A stretch of DNA of 64,000 nucleotides from Pantoea dispersa (GCF_014155765.1 NZ_SCKT01000011.1:53342-117341), one strand, 5' to 3'; shown: positions 31,449 through 42,847, numbered from the stretch's first letter. Notes: a model not told the origin generated them from the letters alone. Program-made: numbers and translations.

Positions 31449-33992
31449 TTACATCAGGGTTTTCAGACGGTAAATCCACTCCAGCGCCTGTTTGGGCGTC
31501 AGGCTGTCAGGATCGAGCGCTTCCAGCGCCTCCACTGCCGGCGAGGTTTCCGCCACCAGCAGCGGCAGCTGTGAGCCCTCCACCGTTGAGCCGGCAGAAC
31601 TGCCCGACAGCGCTTCCAGCTCTTTTAGCTTGTGGCGCGCACGCTTAATCACCTCTTTTGGCACACCGGCCAGCGCCGCCACGGCCAGGCCGTAGCTCTT
31701 GCTCGCGGCGCCATCCTGCACGCTGTGCATAAAGGCAATGGTGTCACCGTGTTCTACCGCATCAAGATGCACATTCACCACGCCTTCCATTTTCTCCGGC
31801 AGGGTCGTGAGCTCGAAGTAGTGGGTAGCAAACAGCGTCATGGCTTTGATGCGATTCGCCAGGCTTTCGGCACAGGCCCAGGCGAGCGACAGGCCATCAT
31901 AAGTGGACGTCCCGCGGCCGATTTCGTCCATCAGCACCAGGCTGTTTTCGGTGGCGTTATGCAGAATGTTGGCGGTCTCGGTCATCTCGACCATAAAGGT
32001 AGAGCGACCGGAGGCGAGATCGTCGGCGGCACCGACACGGGTAAAGATACGATCAATGGGGCCGATCACCGTCTCTTCCGCCGGCACATAGCTGCCGATC
32101 CAGGCCATCAGTGCAATCAGGGCCGTCTGCCGCATGTAAGTACTCTTACCGCCCATGTTGGGGCCGGTAATGATCAGCATGCGACGCTGCATCGAAAGCG
32201 ACAGCGGGTTAGCAATGAACGGCTCTTTCAGCACCTGTTCCACCACCGGATGGCGACCGGCGGTGATGCGAATCCCGGCTTTCTCCTGCAGCACCGGGCG
32301 GCAATAGTTGAGCGTCCAGGCGCGCTCGGCCAGGTTGGCCAGTACGTCCAGTTCTGCCAGCGCCGCGGCGCTCTGCTGCAGCGCTTCGAGGTGCGGCAGC
32401 AGGCGATCGAACAGCTCGTCATACAGGCTCTTTTCCAGCGCCAGCGCTTTACCTTTCGACGTAAGGACCTTGTCTTCGTACTCTTTCAGTTCGGGAATGA
32501 TATAGCGCTCGGCATTTTTCAGCGTCTGGCGGCGGACGTAATGGATAGGCACCAGATGGCTCTGTCCGCGACTGACCTGGATGTAATAGCCGTGCACAGC
32601 GTTGAAGCCAACCTTCAGCGTATCCAGCCCCAGTTTTTCGCGCTCGCGAATCTCCAGGCGGTCAAGGTAATCGCTGGCGCCATCGGCCAGCGCGCGCCAC
32701 TCGTCCAGCTCGGCGTTATAGCCGGGCGCGATAACACCACCGTCGCGCACCAGCACTGGCGGCGATTCAATAATGGCGCTTTCCAGCAGTTCGCGCAGTT
32801 CGCTGAAATCCCCCATCCGATCGCGCAGCGCGTTGAGATGGGGCGCGGCCACGCCCGCTAACTGGGTATTGAGTTCTGGTAATTGCTGGAAGGCATGACG
32901 CATGCGTGCCAGATCGCGCGGACGCGCGGTGCGCAGCGCCAGACGTGCCAGAATACGCTCCAGATCGCCCACCTGGCGCAGCACCGGTTGCAGTTCTTCG
33001 CTCAGCGACTGCAGTTCGGCAATTGATTCCTGGCGGCGCGTGATGGTGGCCACGTCGCGCAGCGGCATATGCAGCCAGCGCTTCAGCATGCGGCTACCCA
33101 TCGGCGTGACGGTTTTATCCAGTACCGCCGCGAGCGTATTTTCGCTGCCGCCCGCCAGATTCTGGGTGATTTCCAGATTGCGCCGGGTAGCCGCATCCAT
33201 AATGACGCTGTCCTGCTGGCGCTCCATACTCAGCGAGCGAATATGCGGCAGCGAGGTGCGCTGCGTATCTTTGACATACTGCAGCAGACAGCCCGCCGCG
33301 CGCAGCGCCAGATGCGCCTGCTCGACGCCAAAGCCGCTGAGATCGCGCGTGCCAAACTGCAGGTTGAGCTGCTGGCGTGCGGTGTCGATTTCGAATTCCC
33401 ACAGCGGACGCCGCCGCAGTCCGCGGCGCTGATCAATCAGCGTCATGGCCTGCAAATCCTCCGGATAGAGCAACTCTGCCGGATTGGTGCGCTGCAGTTC
33501 GGCCGCCATGGTCTCGACATCGCCCGGCTCGCTAAGGCGGAAACGCCCGGAGCTGATATCCAGCGTGGCATAGCCAAAACCGCGCTGGCTCTGGAAGATG
33601 GCTGCCAGCAGGTTATCCTGGCGCTCCTGCAGTAACGCTTCATCACTGATGGTGCCGGGCGTTACGATGCGCACCACTTTACGCTCAACCGGACCTTTGC
33701 TGAGTGCCGGATCGCCAATCTGTTCACAGATCGCCACCGATTCGCCCAGCTGCACCAGCTTCGCCAGATAGCCCTCAACGGCATGATAGGGCACGCCGGC
33801 CATCGGGATCGGTTCACCGGCGGACGCACCGCGTTTGGTCAGCGAGATCTCCAGCAGCTGCGAGGCGCGTCTGGCATCGTCGTAGAACAGCTCATAGAAA
33901 TCGCCCATGCGATAAAACAGCAGGATGTCAGGATGATCGGCCTTCAGGCGCAGGTATTGCTGCATCATGGGGGTGTGGCCACTGAAGTCCAT
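31449..33992 (-). CDS. mutS: DNA mismatch repair protein MutS
   Basis: Recognises mismatches and small loops and starts MutHLS repair. It is 847 aa from the chosen start (E. coli 853). The mismatch-binding F-x-E motif is in RMGDFYELF near residue 35; connector, lever and clamp domains follow; the ATPase has Walker [14 protein letters not shown], Walker [17 protein letters not shown] and the ATHYFELT signature loop, then a C-terminal dimer/tetramer helix. An upstream ATG at 34010 would add MKGAEQ, but AAAGGAG overlapping that ATG is a good ribosome site for the ATG at 33992 ([14 protein letters not shown]), which I prefer. Convergent with rpoS. Confidence 0.96.
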   Translation of the reverse strand: MDFSGHTPMMQQYLRLKADHPDILLFYRMGDFYELFYDDARRASQLLEISLTKRGASAGEPIPMAGVPYHAVEGYLAKLVQLGESVAICEQIGDPALSKGPVERKVVRIVTPGTISDEALLQERQDNLLAAIFQSQRGFGYATLDISSGRFRLSEPGDVETMAAELQRTNPAELLYPEDLQAMTLIDQRRGLRRRPLWEFEIDTARQQLNLQFGTRDLSGFGVEQAHLALRAAGCLLQYVKDTQRTSLPHIRSLSMERQQDSVIMDAATRRNLEITQNLAGGSENTLAAVLDKTVTPMGSRMLKRWLHMPLRDVATITRRQESIAELQSLSEELQPVLRQVGDLERILARLALRTARPRDLARMRHAFQQLPELNTQLAGVAAPHLNALRDRMGDFSELRELLESAIIESPPVLVRDGGVIAPGYNAELDEWRALADGASDYLDRLEIREREKLGLDTLKVGFNAVHGYYIQVSRGQSHLVPIHYVRRQTLKNAERYIIPELKEYEDKVLTSKGKALALEKSLYDELFDRLLPHLEALQQSAAALAELDVLANLAERAWTLNYCRPVLQEKAGIRITAGRHPVVEQVLKEPFIANPLSLSMQRRMLIITGPNMGGKSTYMRQTALIALMAWIGSYVPAEETVIGPIDRIFTRVGAADDLASGRSTFMVEMTETANILHNATENSLVLMDEIGRGTSTYDGLSLAWACAESLANRIKAMTLFATHYFELTTLPEKMEGVVNVHLDAVEHGDTIAFMHSVQDGAASKSYGLAVAALAGVPKEVIKRARHKLKELEALSGSSAGSTVEGSQLPLLVAETSPAVEALEALDPDSLTPKQALEWIYRLKTLM

Positions 33993-34464
33993 TTGCTCTG
34001 CTCCTTTCATCTCATTCTCACTCAGGATTCACTCTTTTGATTTCCGCTGGCTGGACAGGGGCAGCCGGGGATGGATGGTTATCACACTGGCGGATAACGA
34101 AAGGGCAGATGTTAGCATTTTTGCGCAGCCCGCTTCATCCGCCAGCCGATGTTTCTGGCTGGCGACCATATCAAATTGCGACAGGCGGTAAAAAGCAAAT
34201 TTTACGCGGCGGGGAAAACTGTGGAGCCAGCACGCAAATCCGGCGCTTAGCCGCGGCCGGGTGAGGCCGCTGCCGCGCTACAGGTGAGCGTCAGTTCGGT
34301 CAGTGCACCCCTTACCTCAGCGGCGTTTTCATTACCTGACCAGAGATAGGGCTGGTCATAACTGCAGAATCACAACGGGCGTAAATTTACGACATTGCTC
34401 TGTAAGTCGCTTCGTTGAACGATTACCATGAGCATTCGTGTTTCATCTGGCTTATGGATATCCG
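33993..34464. other. mutS-mltB divergent intergenic region without a gene
   Basis: 472 bases hold no convincing gene. Two inverted repeats are visible: CGCCAGCC/GGCTGGCG at 34140-34164 with a 9-base loop, and the 12-bp palindrome CGTAAATTTACG at 34380-34391. The promoters of mutS and mltB should lie here, but I cannot place them securely. Confidence 0.6.
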
Positions 34465-35547
34465 ATGCGTTTTAAGGTTGCTCTTCTTCCGCTTATTTGT
34501 TTGCTTGCTGCCTGCAGCAGTAAGCCCGCCCCCCAGCAGCAATCCGCCGTTGTGCCTGCACCGAAAGGGGGGTTTTTACTGGAACCTTCTCACGCCATTC
34601 AGCCGATGTTTGGCGACTTTGCCGGTAATCCGGCGGCGGAACAATTTATCGATCAGATGGTGGCGAAGCACGGTTTCAACCGCGACCAGCTGCATGCGGT
34701 CATTGGTCAGGCGAAGCGACTGGATTACGTGCTGCGCCTGATGGATCAGCAGGCGCCGAGCTATACGCCGCCGAGTGGGCCGAACGGCGCGTGGATTCGC
34801 TATCGCAATAAATTTATCACCCCGGATAACGTGCAGAACGGCGTCGCCTTCTGGAATCAGTATCAGGGTGCGCTGCAGCGCGCCCAGCAGGTGTATGGCG
34901 TACCGCCGGAGATCATTGTCGGGATTATCGGGGTGGAAACACGCTGGGGTCGGGTGATGGGCAAAACCCGTCTGCTGGATGCGCTGGCGACGCTCTCGTT
35001 TAGCTATCCGCGCCGTGCCGCTTACTTCAGCAGTGAGCTGGAGACCTTCCTGCTGATGGCGCGCACCGAGCAGGACGATCCGCTGGATCTGCGCGGCTCT
35101 TTCGCCGGTGCCATGGGTTACGGCCAGTTTATGCCATCCTCCTATAAGCAGTATGCGGTCGATTTTAATGGCGACGGCCACATCAATCTGTGGGATCCGG
35201 TGGATGCCATCGGCAGCGTTGCCAACTACTTCAAAGCGCATGGCTGGCGTTCCGGTGAAAACGTCGCCGTGCCCGCCAGCGGTCAGGCACCGGCGCTGGA
35301 GAACGGTTTCAAAACCTCTTATTCAGTGAATACGCTGGCGGCCAGCGGTCTGGCACCGCAGGGTTCGCTGGACGGCAACAGCCAGGTCAGCCTGCTGCGG
35401 CTGGATCTCGGCACCAGCTATCAATACTGGTACGGTCTGCCTAATTTCTACGTGATCACTCGCTACAACCACAGCACGCACTATGCCATGGCGGTGTGGC
35501 AGTTGGGGCAGGCGGTCGCCCAGGCGCGTCAGGGCAACATGCTTTAA
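34465..35547 (+). CDS. mltB: Membrane-bound lytic murein transglycosylase B
   Basis: Outer-membrane lipoprotein that cleaves peptidoglycan glycan strands to 1,6-anhydromuramyl products. It is 360 aa (E. coli 361). The lipobox is LLAACSS (Cys about residue 18). The catalytic Glu lies in GIIGVETRWGRVMGK (about residue 160), with GAMGYGQFMPSSYKQYAVDF and an EF-hand-like DFNGDGHINLW typical of the MltB/Slt35 fold. The ATG at 34465 (MRFKVALLPLICLLA) starts the signal peptide; the frame runs nine codons further up. In E. coli pncC follows directly; here yjdM and tam intervene. Confidence 0.95.
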   Translation: MRFKVALLPLICLLAACSSKPAPQQQSAVVPAPKGGFLLEPSHAIQPMFGDFAGNPAAEQFIDQMVAKHGFNRDQLHAVIGQAKRLDYVLRLMDQQAPSYTPPSGPNGAWIRYRNKFITPDNVQNGVAFWNQYQGALQRAQQVYGVPPEIIVGIIGVETRWGRVMGKTRLLDALATLSFSYPRRAAYFSSELETFLLMARTEQDDPLDLRGSFAGAMGYGQFMPSSYKQYAVDFNGDGHINLWDPVDAIGSVANYFKAHGWRSGENVAVPASGQAPALENGFKTSYSVNTLAASGLAPQGSLDGNSQVSLLRLDLGTSYQYWYGLPNFYVITRYNHSTHYAMAVWQLGQAVAQARQGNML

Positions 35548-35633
35548 TACTGTCCTTATAAAGTATGAGGGTATAAGATGGCGCCCGTTTTGCGGTGCCT
35601 TCTTCATCGCATACCGACCACTGAGGAATATGT

Positions 35634-35969
35634 ATGACGACTTTACCTGCCTGCCCGGCCTGCCAGGCAGATTACACCTGGCAGGAGGGTGAAAACCTGA
35701 ACTGCCCCTCCTGCGGCCATATCTGGTCCGCCAGCGCGGATGACAGCAGCGAAGGGCTGGTGGTGCGCGATGCCAACGGTAACCTGCTGGCAGATGGCGA
35801 TAGCGTAACTGTAGTGAAAGATCTCAAGGTGAAAGGCAGCTCTTCCACCCTGAAAATCGGCACTAAAGTGAAAAGCATCCGTCTGGTTGAAGGTGACCAC
35901 AATATCGATTGCAAAATCGACGGCTTCGGTCCGATGAAACTCAAATCTGAGTTTGTGAAAAAGAACTAA
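35634..35969 (+). CDS. yjdM: YjdM/PhnA-family zinc-ribbon protein
   Basis: A 111-aa cytosolic protein with an N-terminal zinc ribbon (CPACQAD and CPSCGHIW) and a C-terminal SH3-like PhnA domain ([34 protein letters not shown]). The family was once called alkylphosphonate uptake protein PhnA, but no transport role is supported and its function is unresolved. In E. coli it lies next to the phn operon; here it is alone between mltB and tam, with its own terminator. Confidence 0.92.
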   Translation: MTTLPACPACQADYTWQEGENLNCPSCGHIWSASADDSSEGLVVRDANGNLLADGDSVTVVKDLKVKGSSSTLKIGTKVKSIRLVEGDHNIDCKIDGFGPMKLKSEFVKKN

Positions 35970-35972
35970 TTG

Positions 35973-36003
35973 CAGGACGGCCATGCGCCGTCCTGTTGCT
36001 TTT
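35973..36003 (+). terminator. Terminator after yjdM
   Basis: CAGGACGGC, loop CATGC, GCCGTCCTG, then TTGCTTTTCC, starting three bases after the yjdM stop. Confidence 0.78.
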
Positions 36004-36181
36004 CCCCGCAGGATGCGGAAGTAATGACACCCGCATCCTGCGCGCTATCACCACGCCTGAGCCTGCAGCACCTGACTCCGCTGCGCCATCCACACTTTTT
36101 CTGCAACCGCACTTTTCTCTTCGCGCCTCGCGCAGCAAAACAGGTAGTGTGTGACTCTTCCACACAGACAGGAGCGTTGCT

Positions 36182-36958
36182 ATGCAAGACTGGAATCCCC
36201 AGCTGTATCGTCAGTTTGAATCTGAGCGTACGCGCCCGGCACAGGAGTTGCTGGCGCGTATTCCCGTCAACGAGGTGCGCTTTGCTACGGACCTGGGATG
36301 TGGCCCGGGCAACAGCACGGAACTGCTGGCGCAGGCCTGGCCGCAGGCGTACATCGCCGGCATCGACAGCTCTGAGGCGATGCTGGAACAGGCGCGGCAA
36401 CGCCTGCCGGACTGTGATTTTCGTCAGGCCGATATCCGCAGCTGGCAGCCTGAGCAGCCGCAACAGGTCATTTATGCCAACGCGTCGCTGCAATGGCTGA
36501 CCGACCACGAAACCTTGTTGCCGCATCTGGTAAACCAGCTGGCACCGGGCGGTGCACTTGCGGTGCAAATGCCGGATAACCTGCAGGAGCCGTCGCATCG
36601 TCTGATGCGTGAGGTGGCGGCCAGCTCACGCTGGCAGGCGCATATTTCGCCTCAGGCGGCAGAACGCAAACGCCTGCTGAGCAGCGATCGCTACTATGAT
36701 TTATTAGGCGATGCAGGCTGTCAGGTCGATATCTGGCGCACCACTTACTATCATCCGATGGCGGATGCGCAGGCGATCATCAGCTGGCTGCGTGCCACCG
36801 GGCTGCGTCCGTTCCTTGCCGCGCTGGATGAGGCGCAGCAGGCTGACTTTTTACACGACTATCATCAGGCGCTGCTGCCCGCTTACCCGACGCGTAGTAA
36901 TGGACAGGTTTTGCTGGCCTTTCCGCGTTTATTTATGGTGGCGGTGAAAACGCGCTGA
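36182..36958 (+). CDS. tam: Trans-aconitate 2-methyltransferase
   Basis: SAM-dependent methyltransferase that esterifies trans-aconitate, a spontaneous inhibitor of aconitase. It is 258 aa (E. coli 252). The SAM-binding motif is [16 protein letters not shown] near residue 38, with [36 protein letters not shown], and a C-terminal [11 protein letters not shown] and [15 protein letters not shown] that match Tam. It has its own promoter-sized gap (212 bp after yjdM). It sits between mltB and pncC, a place it does not occupy in E. coli. Confidence 0.92.
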   Translation: MQDWNPQLYRQFESERTRPAQELLARIPVNEVRFATDLGCGPGNSTELLAQAWPQAYIAGIDSSEAMLEQARQRLPDCDFRQADIRSWQPEQPQQVIYANASLQWLTDHETLLPHLVNQLAPGGALAVQMPDNLQEPSHRLMREVAASSRWQAHISPQAAERKRLLSSDRYYDLLGDAGCQVDIWRTTYYHPMADAQAIISWLRATGLRPFLAALDEAQQADFLHDYHQALLPAYPTRSNGQVLLAFPRLFMVAVKTR

Positions 36959-37060
36959 CCCTGCCGGAACGCAGTGCGCAAAATGCGACGGCGGCGGTTG
37001 AAAAGGGCTTGTCGCCGCACCATTTACTGCTAACGTGAAGCGCCACAACAGGAGAAGGCG

Positions 37061-37555
37061 ATGAACGACGAACAACTTCAGCAGCTCAGCCGCCGTATTG
37101 GCGAACAGCTCAGGCATCGTCAGGCGACGGTGACGGCGGCGGAGTCCTGTACCGGCGGCTGGATTGCCAAGGTATTTACCGACATCAGCGGCAGTTCTGC
37201 CTGGTTTGAGCGCGGCTTCGTTACCTATAGCAATGAGGCCAAGCAGCAGATGGTTGGCGTGCAGGCGGCGACGCTGGCGCAGCATGGTGCCGTCAGTGAG
37301 CAAACGGTACGCGAAATGGTGACCGGCGCCTGTGCCGCGGCCGGCGCTGGCTACGGTATTGCGGTGAGCGGCATCGCCGGACCAGATGGCGGCACGGCTG
37401 AAAAGCCGGTCGGTACCGTCTGGTTTGCGCTGGCGGGTCCGGAGGGCCGCGTGCTGGCACAGCGCCAGCAGTTTGCCGGCGATCGCGATGCTGTCCGGCG
37501 TCAGTCGGTCAGCTGGGCGCTGCAGGCGCTGCTGGATGAATTTCTGACAAATTAA
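37061..37555 (+). CDS. pncC: Nicotinamide-nucleotide amidase PncC (CinA C-terminal domain)
   Basis: Deamidates nicotinamide mononucleotide to nicotinic acid mononucleotide for NAD recycling. It is 164 aa (E. coli 165). Family motifs are VTAAESCTGGWIAKV, FVTYSNEAKQQMVGV, and the active-site stretch GIAVSGIAGPDGGTAEKPVG. It is the stand-alone CinA-like domain that precedes recA in enterics, ending about 90 bp before it. AGGAGAAGGCG gives a strong ribosome site. Confidence 0.95.
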   Translation: MNDEQLQQLSRRIGEQLRHRQATVTAAESCTGGWIAKVFTDISGSSAWFERGFVTYSNEAKQQMVGVQAATLAQHGAVSEQTVREMVTGACAAAGAGYGIAVSGIAGPDGGTAEKPVGTVWFALAGPEGRVLAQRQQFAGDRDAVRRQSVSWALQALLDEFLTN

Positions 37556-37557
37556 AC

Positions 37558-37585
37558 TTGATACTGTATGACTATACAGTATAAT
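37558..37585 (+). promoter_or_regulatory. recA promoter with LexA (SOS) box
   Basis: TTGATA (37558-37563) and TATAAT (37580-37585) are 16 bases apart. The SOS box TACTGTATGACTATACAGTA (37562-37581) fills the spacer, with CTGT-N8-ACAG. This is the same layout as E. coli recA. Confidence 0.95.
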
Positions 37586-37648
37586 TAGCGGCAACAGAAC
37601 GAGCAGGCATACACGGTGCCCGCTCACCCGGCATGATTAGGAGTGGAA

Positions 37649-38719
37649 ATGGCGATTGACGAGAACAAACAGAAGGCTTTAGCTGCCGCGCTGGGCCAGA
37701 TTGAGAAACAATTTGGTAAAGGCTCCATCATGCGCCTGGGTGAAGACCGCTCGATGGATGTTGAAACCATCTCTACCGGCTCCCTGTCGCTGGACATCGC
37801 GCTGGGCGCGGGTGGCCTGCCAATGGGCCGTATCGTTGAGATCTACGGACCTGAGTCCTCCGGTAAAACCACGCTGACCCTGCAGGTCATTGCTGCTGCG
37901 CAGCGTAAAGGCAAAACCTGTGCCTTTATCGATGCCGAGCACGCGCTGGATCCGGTATACGCCAAGAAACTGGGCGTCGACATTGATAACCTGCTGTGTT
38001 CGCAGCCGGATACCGGTGAGCAGGCGCTGGAGATCTGTGATGCGCTGGCCCGTTCTGGTGCGGTAGACGTGATCATTGTTGACTCCGTGGCGGCGCTGAC
38101 GCCGAAAGCGGAAATCGAAGGTGAAATCGGTGATTCGCACATGGGTCTGGCTGCGCGTATGATGAGCCAGGCGATGCGTAAGCTGGCGGGCAACCTTAAG
38201 CAGTCCAACACGCTGCTGATCTTCATCAACCAGATTCGTATGAAGATTGGTGTGATGTTCGGTAACCCGGAAACCACCACCGGTGGTAACGCCCTGAAGT
38301 TCTATGCCTCCGTACGTCTGGATATCCGCCGTATCGGTGCCATTAAAGAGGGCGACGAAGTGGTGGGGAGCGAAACCCGCGTTAAAGTGGTGAAGAACAA
38401 AGTGGCAGCACCGTTTAAGCAGGCTGAGTTCCAGATCATGTACGGTGAAGGCATCAACACCTTCGGCGAGCTGGTTGACCTCGGTGTGAAGCACAAACTG
38501 GTGGAAAAAGCCGGTGCGTGGTACAGCTACAACGGCGATAAAATCGGCCAGGGTAAAGCGAACGCTACCAACTTCCTCAAAGAGAATCCGGCGATTGCCA
38601 ATGAGCTCGACGTTAAGCTGCGTGACATGCTGCTGACCGGTGCAACGGCAGAAGCGGCAACAGCGGATAGCGCGGCTGATAAATACGAAGAAGCCAGCGA
38701 AACCAACGAAGATTTCTAA
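37649..38719 (+). CDS. recA: Recombinase RecA
   Basis: DNA strand-exchange ATPase and co-protease for LexA self-cleavage. It is 356 aa (E. coli 353). Walker [15 protein letters not shown] near residue 67, the [15 protein letters not shown] Walker B, loop L1 ([14 protein letters not shown]), loop L2 ([20 protein letters not shown]) and an acidic C-terminal tail are present. A GTG two codons upstream is in frame, but TAGGAG to the ATG at 37649 and [15 protein letters not shown] fix the start. Followed by a leaky terminator and recX. Confidence 0.98.
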   Translation: MAIDENKQKALAAALGQIEKQFGKGSIMRLGEDRSMDVETISTGSLSLDIALGAGGLPMGRIVEIYGPESSGKTTLTLQVIAAAQRKGKTCAFIDAEHALDPVYAKKLGVDIDNLLCSQPDTGEQALEICDALARSGAVDVIIVDSVAALTPKAEIEGEIGDSHMGLAARMMSQAMRKLAGNLKQSNTLLIFINQIRMKIGVMFGNPETTTGGNALKFYASVRLDIRRIGAIKEGDEVVGSETRVKVVKNKVAAPFKQAEFQIMYGEGINTFGELVDLGVKHKLVEKAGAWYSYNGDKIGQGKANATNFLKENPAIANELDVKLRDMLLTGATAEAATADSAADKYEEASETNEDF

Positions 38720-38727
38720 TCATACCC

Positions 38728-38756
38728 ACGGGAGCAGCAATGCTCCCGTTTTGCTT
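38728..38756 (+). terminator. recA terminator (partial, before recX)
   Basis: ACGGGAGCA, GNRA-type loop GCAA, TGCTCCCGT, then TTTGCTTTTT. In E. coli read-through of the equivalent hairpin supplies low recX expression. Confidence 0.85.
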
Positions 38757-38826
38757 TTTCCCGCCCGTGCTTTTCCTCTCTGCCTTCTTGCTTTACCCTG
38801 CGCAACAGTCACAACAAGGTAATCCT

Positions 38827-39342
38827 ATGTCATCGACCTCATCACAGGCTCCGCAGCCAACCTTTTCCCGGGTACTCGATCGTGCCATGCGTATTTTGTC
38901 GCAGCGCGACCATAGCCGCGACGAGCTGAAACGCAAACTGCAGCTGAACAATCAGCGTGCGGCCTGGCTACAGCAACAGGAGAGCCAGCCGATACCGGAA
39001 GCGCTGCTGGAGAAAGTGCTCGACTGGTGTCAGGAGAATGGCTGGCTCAACGACCAGCGTTTTACCGAACACTTTATTCAGAGTCGCGCGCGCAAAGGCT
39101 ATGGTCCACAGCGGGTGCGCATGGAGCTGCAGCAAAAAGGCATCGACCGTGATGAGATCAACCAGGCGCTGTTCGATAGCGAGGTTGACTGGAGCCAGTG
39201 CGCGGCCGAGGTCGCTAAACGTAAATTCGGCGAACCGCTGCCGCAAAGCTGGGCGGAAAAAAGCAAAGTCCAGCGCTTTCTGATGTCGAAAGGCTTTATG
39301 ATGGAAGACATTCAGGCGATTTTCAGAAATATTGACGACTGA
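38827..39342 (+). CDS. recX: Regulatory protein RecX
   Basis: Inhibits RecA by capping and blocking filament growth. It is 171 aa (E. coli 166), made of three-helix repeats: RAMRILSQRDHSRDELKRKL, WCQENGWLNDQRFTEHFI, KGYGPQRVRMELQQKGID, and the C-terminal VQRFLMSKGFMMEDIQAIF. The frame extends upstream through hydrophobic codons that overlap the recA terminator; AAGG before the ATG at 38827 and the family length support the shorter protein. It lies 107 bp after recA and shares its SOS control. Confidence 0.94.
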   Translation: MSSTSSQAPQPTFSRVLDRAMRILSQRDHSRDELKRKLQLNNQRAAWLQQQESQPIPEALLEKVLDWCQENGWLNDQRFTEHFIQSRARKGYGPQRVRMELQQKGIDRDEINQALFDSEVDWSQCAAEVAKRKFGEPLPQSWAEKSKVQRFLMSKGFMMEDIQAIFRNIDD

Positions 39343-39477
39343 AAGGCGATGGGATTTTACTTCCCATTGAAGAAAATTTATCTTATTCCCACTTTTTGTT
39401 CCTCAGTCAGTGGCGGGCCGGGCGCATGCGGTTTGCCAGCGAAAGGGAACGTTCGTTAGCGTGATTCCAGGAATTTT

Positions 39478-42105
39478 ATGAGCAAGAGCACTGCTGAGAT
39501 CCGTCAAGCGTTTCTCGACTTTTTTCATAGCAAGGGACATCAGGTTGTAGCCAGCAGCTCCCTCGTACCAAACAACGATCCGACGTTGCTGTTTACTAAC
39601 GCCGGCATGGTGCAATTTAAAGACGTTTTCCTTGGTCAGGACAAGCGCGATTATTCGCGTGCCACCACGTCGCAGCGCTGCGTGCGTGCCGGCGGTAAGC
39701 ACAATGACCTGGAAAACGTCGGCTACACCGCGCGTCACCACACCTTCTTTGAAATGCTGGGCAACTTCAGCTTTGGCGACTACTTCAAGAAAGAAGCCAT
39801 TGCCTACGCCTGGGAACTGCTGACGGGCGAGCAGTGGTTTAAGCTGCCGAAAGAGCGTCTGTGGGTAACCGTATACGAAACCGATGACGAAGCCTTTGAA
39901 ATCTGGGCCAATGACATCGGCGTACCGCGCGAACGTATTATCCGCATTGGCGATAATAAAGGCGGTGCTTACGCCTCTGACAACTTCTGGCAGATGGGTG
40001 ACACCGGCCCTTGCGGTCCGTGCACCGAAATCTTCTACGATCACGGCGACCATATCTGGGGCGGCCCTCCGGGCAGTCCGGAAGAAGATGGCGATCGCTA
40101 TATCGAAATCTGGAACATCGTGTTCATGCAGTTCAACCGTCAGGCCGACGGCACCATGCAGCCACTGCCGAAACCGTCGGTGGATACCGGTATGGGCCTT
40201 GAGCGTATCGCCGCGGTACTGCAGCATGTGAACTCCAACTATGAAATCGATCTGTTCGCGAAGCTGATTAACGCGGTGGCGCAGGTAACCGGCGCCACCG
40301 ATCTGAACAATAAATCACTGCGCGTGATCGCCGACCACATCCGTTCATGTGCCTTCCTGATTGCCGATGGTGTCATCCCGTCGAATGAAAACCGTGGCTA
40401 TGTGCTGCGCCGCATCATTCGTCGCGCGGTGCGTCATGGCAACATGCTGGGCGCGAAAGAAGCCTTCTTCTACAAACTGGTGGCTCCGCTGATCGAGGTG
40501 ATGGGCGCAGCAGGTGAGGATCTCAAGCGTCAGCAGAAGCACGTTGAGAACGCCCTGAAAAATGAAGAAGAGCAGTTTGCTAAAACGCTGGAGCGTGGCC
40601 TGGCACTGCTGGACGACGAGCTGGCGAAGCTGAAAGGCGACACCCTCGACGGCGAAACGGTTTTCCGTCTGTATGACACCTTCGGCTTCCCGGCGGACCT
40701 GACTGCTGACGTATGCCGTGAGCGCAACCTGAAGATTGACGAAGCAGGCTTTGAAGCGGCGATGGAGCAGCAGCGTCAGCGTGCGCGTGAAGCCAGCGGC
40801 TTCGGTACCGATTACAACACGGTTATCCGCTTTGATACGCCGACTGAATTCAAAGGTTACGACCACCTCTCGCTCGAGGCGACGGTGCAGGCGCTGTTTG
40901 TGGACGGCCAGCAGGTTGAGCAGGTAGCTGCCGGGCAGGATGCGGTGGTGATTCTGGATCAGACACCGTTCTACGGTGAGTCCGGCGGCCAGGTGGGCGA
41001 TACCGGCACTCTGACCGGGCAAAAGGCTGAATTTAGCGTGCAGGATACGCAAAAATATGGCAAAGCCTTTGGTCATATCGGTAAGCTACGTCAGGGTCAG
41101 CTGCGGGTGGGCGATCGCCTGCAGGCGCAGGTTGATGAAGTGCGTCGTTCGCGCATCATCCTTAACCACTCCGCGACGCATCTGATGCACGAAGCGTTAC
41201 GCGAAGTGCTGGGCGATCACGTTGGCCAGAAAGGCTCGCTCAACAACGACAAGTACCTGCGTTTTGACTTCTCACACGGCGAAGCCATGAAGCCGCAGCA
41301 GATTCGTGCGGTTGAGGATATCGTTAACGCCCAGATTCGCCGCAACCTGCCTATCACCACTAACGTGATGGACCTGGAAGAGGCGAAAGCGCTGGGCGCC
41401 ACCGCGCTATTCGGTGAAAAGTACGATCAGCGTGTGCGCGTGGTCAGCATGGGCGAGTACTCCATTGAGCTGTGTGGCGGTACGCACGCGGCCCGTACCG
41501 GTGACATCGGCCTGTTCCGCATTCAGGGCGAAGCCGGCACGGCGGCGGGTATTCGCCGTATCGAAGCGGTGACCGGTGAAGCCGCGATTGCACAACTGCA
41601 CGCGCAGAGCGATCAGCTGAGCGACATTGCTCAGGTGGTGAAAGCCAACCACAGTAATCTGAACGAGAAAGTGCGCGGACTGGTAGAAAACGTGCGTGCG
41701 CTGGAGAAAGAGCTGCAACAGCTACGCGATCAGCAAGCGGCGCAGGAAAGCGCTTCACTGAGTAGCAAAGCGGTTGAGGTGAAGGGCGCGAAACTGCTGG
41801 TAAGCGAACTCAGCAATGTCGAGCCAAAAATGCTGCGCACGATGGTGGACGATCTGAAAAATCAGCTTGGTTCTGCTGTCATCGTACTGGCAACCGTTGC
41901 AGAAGGTAAGGTGTCGCTGATTGCTGGCGTCACCAAAGATCTGACCGATCGGGTGAAGGCCGGTGAGCTGATTGGCGAACTGGCTGCGCAGGTCGGCGGT
42001 AAAGGCGGCGGGCGTCCGGACCTGGCGCAGGCTGGCGGAACCGACGCCCAGGCACTTTCTGGCGCGCTGGCTGGCGTGCCGGAGTGGGTGAGTAACCGGC
42101 TGTAA
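39478..42105 (+). CDS. alaS: Alanyl-tRNA synthetase
   Basis: Charges tRNA-Ala and edits mischarged Ser/Gly. It is 875 aa (E. coli 876). Class II catalytic domain: [42 protein letters not shown]; editing-domain zinc ligands [11 protein letters not shown] (HxxxH) and [11 protein letters not shown] (CxxxH); C-terminal coiled coil and C-Ala domain ([15 protein letters not shown]). The N-terminus [16 protein letters not shown] is the family one. csrA follows, the standard enteric order. Confidence 0.98.
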   Translation: MSKSTAEIRQAFLDFFHSKGHQVVASSSLVPNNDPTLLFTNAGMVQFKDVFLGQDKRDYSRATTSQRCVRAGGKHNDLENVGYTARHHTFFEMLGNFSFGDYFKKEAIAYAWELLTGEQWFKLPKERLWVTVYETDDEAFEIWANDIGVPRERIIRIGDNKGGAYASDNFWQMGDTGPCGPCTEIFYDHGDHIWGGPPGSPEEDGDRYIEIWNIVFMQFNRQADGTMQPLPKPSVDTGMGLERIAAVLQHVNSNYEIDLFAKLINAVAQVTGATDLNNKSLRVIADHIRSCAFLIADGVIPSNENRGYVLRRIIRRAVRHGNMLGAKEAFFYKLVAPLIEVMGAAGEDLKRQQKHVENALKNEEEQFAKTLERGLALLDDELAKLKGDTLDGETVFRLYDTFGFPADLTADVCRERNLKIDEAGFEAAMEQQRQRAREASGFGTDYNTVIRFDTPTEFKGYDHLSLEATVQALFVDGQQVEQVAAGQDAVVILDQTPFYGESGGQVGDTGTLTGQKAEFSVQDTQKYGKAFGHIGKLRQGQLRVGDRLQAQVDEVRRSRIILNHSATHLMHEALREVLGDHVGQKGSLNNDKYLRFDFSHGEAMKPQQIRAVEDIVNAQIRRNLPITTNVMDLEEAKALGATALFGEKYDQRVRVVSMGEYSIELCGGTHAARTGDIGLFRIQGEAGTAAGIRRIEAVTGEAAIAQLHAQSDQLSDIAQVVKANHSNLNEKVRGLVENVRALEKELQQLRDQQAAQESASLSSKAVEVKGAKLLVSELSNVEPKMLRTMVDDLKNQLGSAVIVLATVAEGKVSLIAGVTKDLTDRVKAGELIGELAAQVGGKGGGRPDLAQAGGTDAQALSGALAGVPEWVSNRL

Positions 42106-42354
42106 CGAAATAAAATTAAGCATCGTGAAGAGCGCCAGGAACATCTGTTTCGGCGCTTTTTAACGCGGTGTGCACCAGGTAATGACAAAGTCCGGTTGAT
42201 GTAGTGTATTTCGGCTAAACTAACTATCAGCAGAATGTATTGGCATGGCAGAACACAATGGTGTATTTGTCATAGGCATTGTTCAGCGTTATATGATGGA
42301 TATGGCCGGGAGACCGAACAGGCCCGACTCTTTTAATCTTTCAAGGAGCAAAGA

Positions 42355-42540
42355 ATGCTTATTCTAACTCGTCGAGTTGGTGAAACCCTCATGATTGGTG
42401 ATGAGGTAACTGTAACGGTGCTGGGTGTTAAGGGTAACCAGGTCCGCATAGGCGTAAACGCGCCAAAAGAAGTGTCGGTTCACCGTGAAGAGATCTATCA
42501 GCGCATCCAGGCTGAAAAAACACAGATTACACCTCAATAA
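42355..42540 (+). CDS. csrA: Carbon storage regulator CsrA
   Basis: Small homodimeric RNA-binding protein that represses or activates translation at GGA motifs, controlling glycogen, motility and biofilm genes. It is 61 aa, the E. coli length. [20 protein letters not shown] and [20 protein letters not shown] contain the binding residues Leu4/Arg6 and Arg44. A very strong ribosome site (AAGGAG) precedes it. A GCCTCGC/GCGAGGC hairpin lies at 42551-42570, without a strong T-run. Confidence 0.98.
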   Translation: MLILTRRVGETLMIGDEVTVTVLGVKGNQVRIGVNAPKEVSVHREEIYQRIQAEKTQITPQ

Positions 42541-42847
42541 CGTATTCAGTGCCTCGCTATGTGGCGAGGCGCTACCGCTTCTCTTCCTCCCGTCGTTGTT
42601 TTTATCCGTTCACGCTCTCCTGATTTTTACGCGAATTATGTCGGCTGCCGCACGCTTTTACTGTTGATAAATCACTCTTTTTGTCGGCAAAACATGCGGA
42701 TTGCACGTCATTTGCGCAATCAAACCTGAATCGGTAAAAAGTCGGGAAAAATTGTTTGACTTATAAGTCCGGGAAAGTAATATGTGCGCCACGCAGTGCC
42801 GATGAGCGGAAACAAAGTTCAAAAGCACGGTTTGCAAGAACGCGTAA
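42541..42847 (+). promoter_or_regulatory. csrA-serV gap with tRNA operon promoter
   Basis: The 307-base gap has no gene. A promoter for the tRNA cluster is at TTGACT (42756-42761), 16-base spacer, TAATAT (42778-42783), followed by the GC-rich discriminator GTGCGCC typical of stringently controlled stable-RNA promoters. The csrA 3' hairpin is at 42551-42570. Confidence 0.8.

Noticed and set aside
31632-32861. 409-codon plus-strand frame opposite mutS
   Set aside because: mutS has all its motifs intact on the minus strand; the opposite frame has no known domain.
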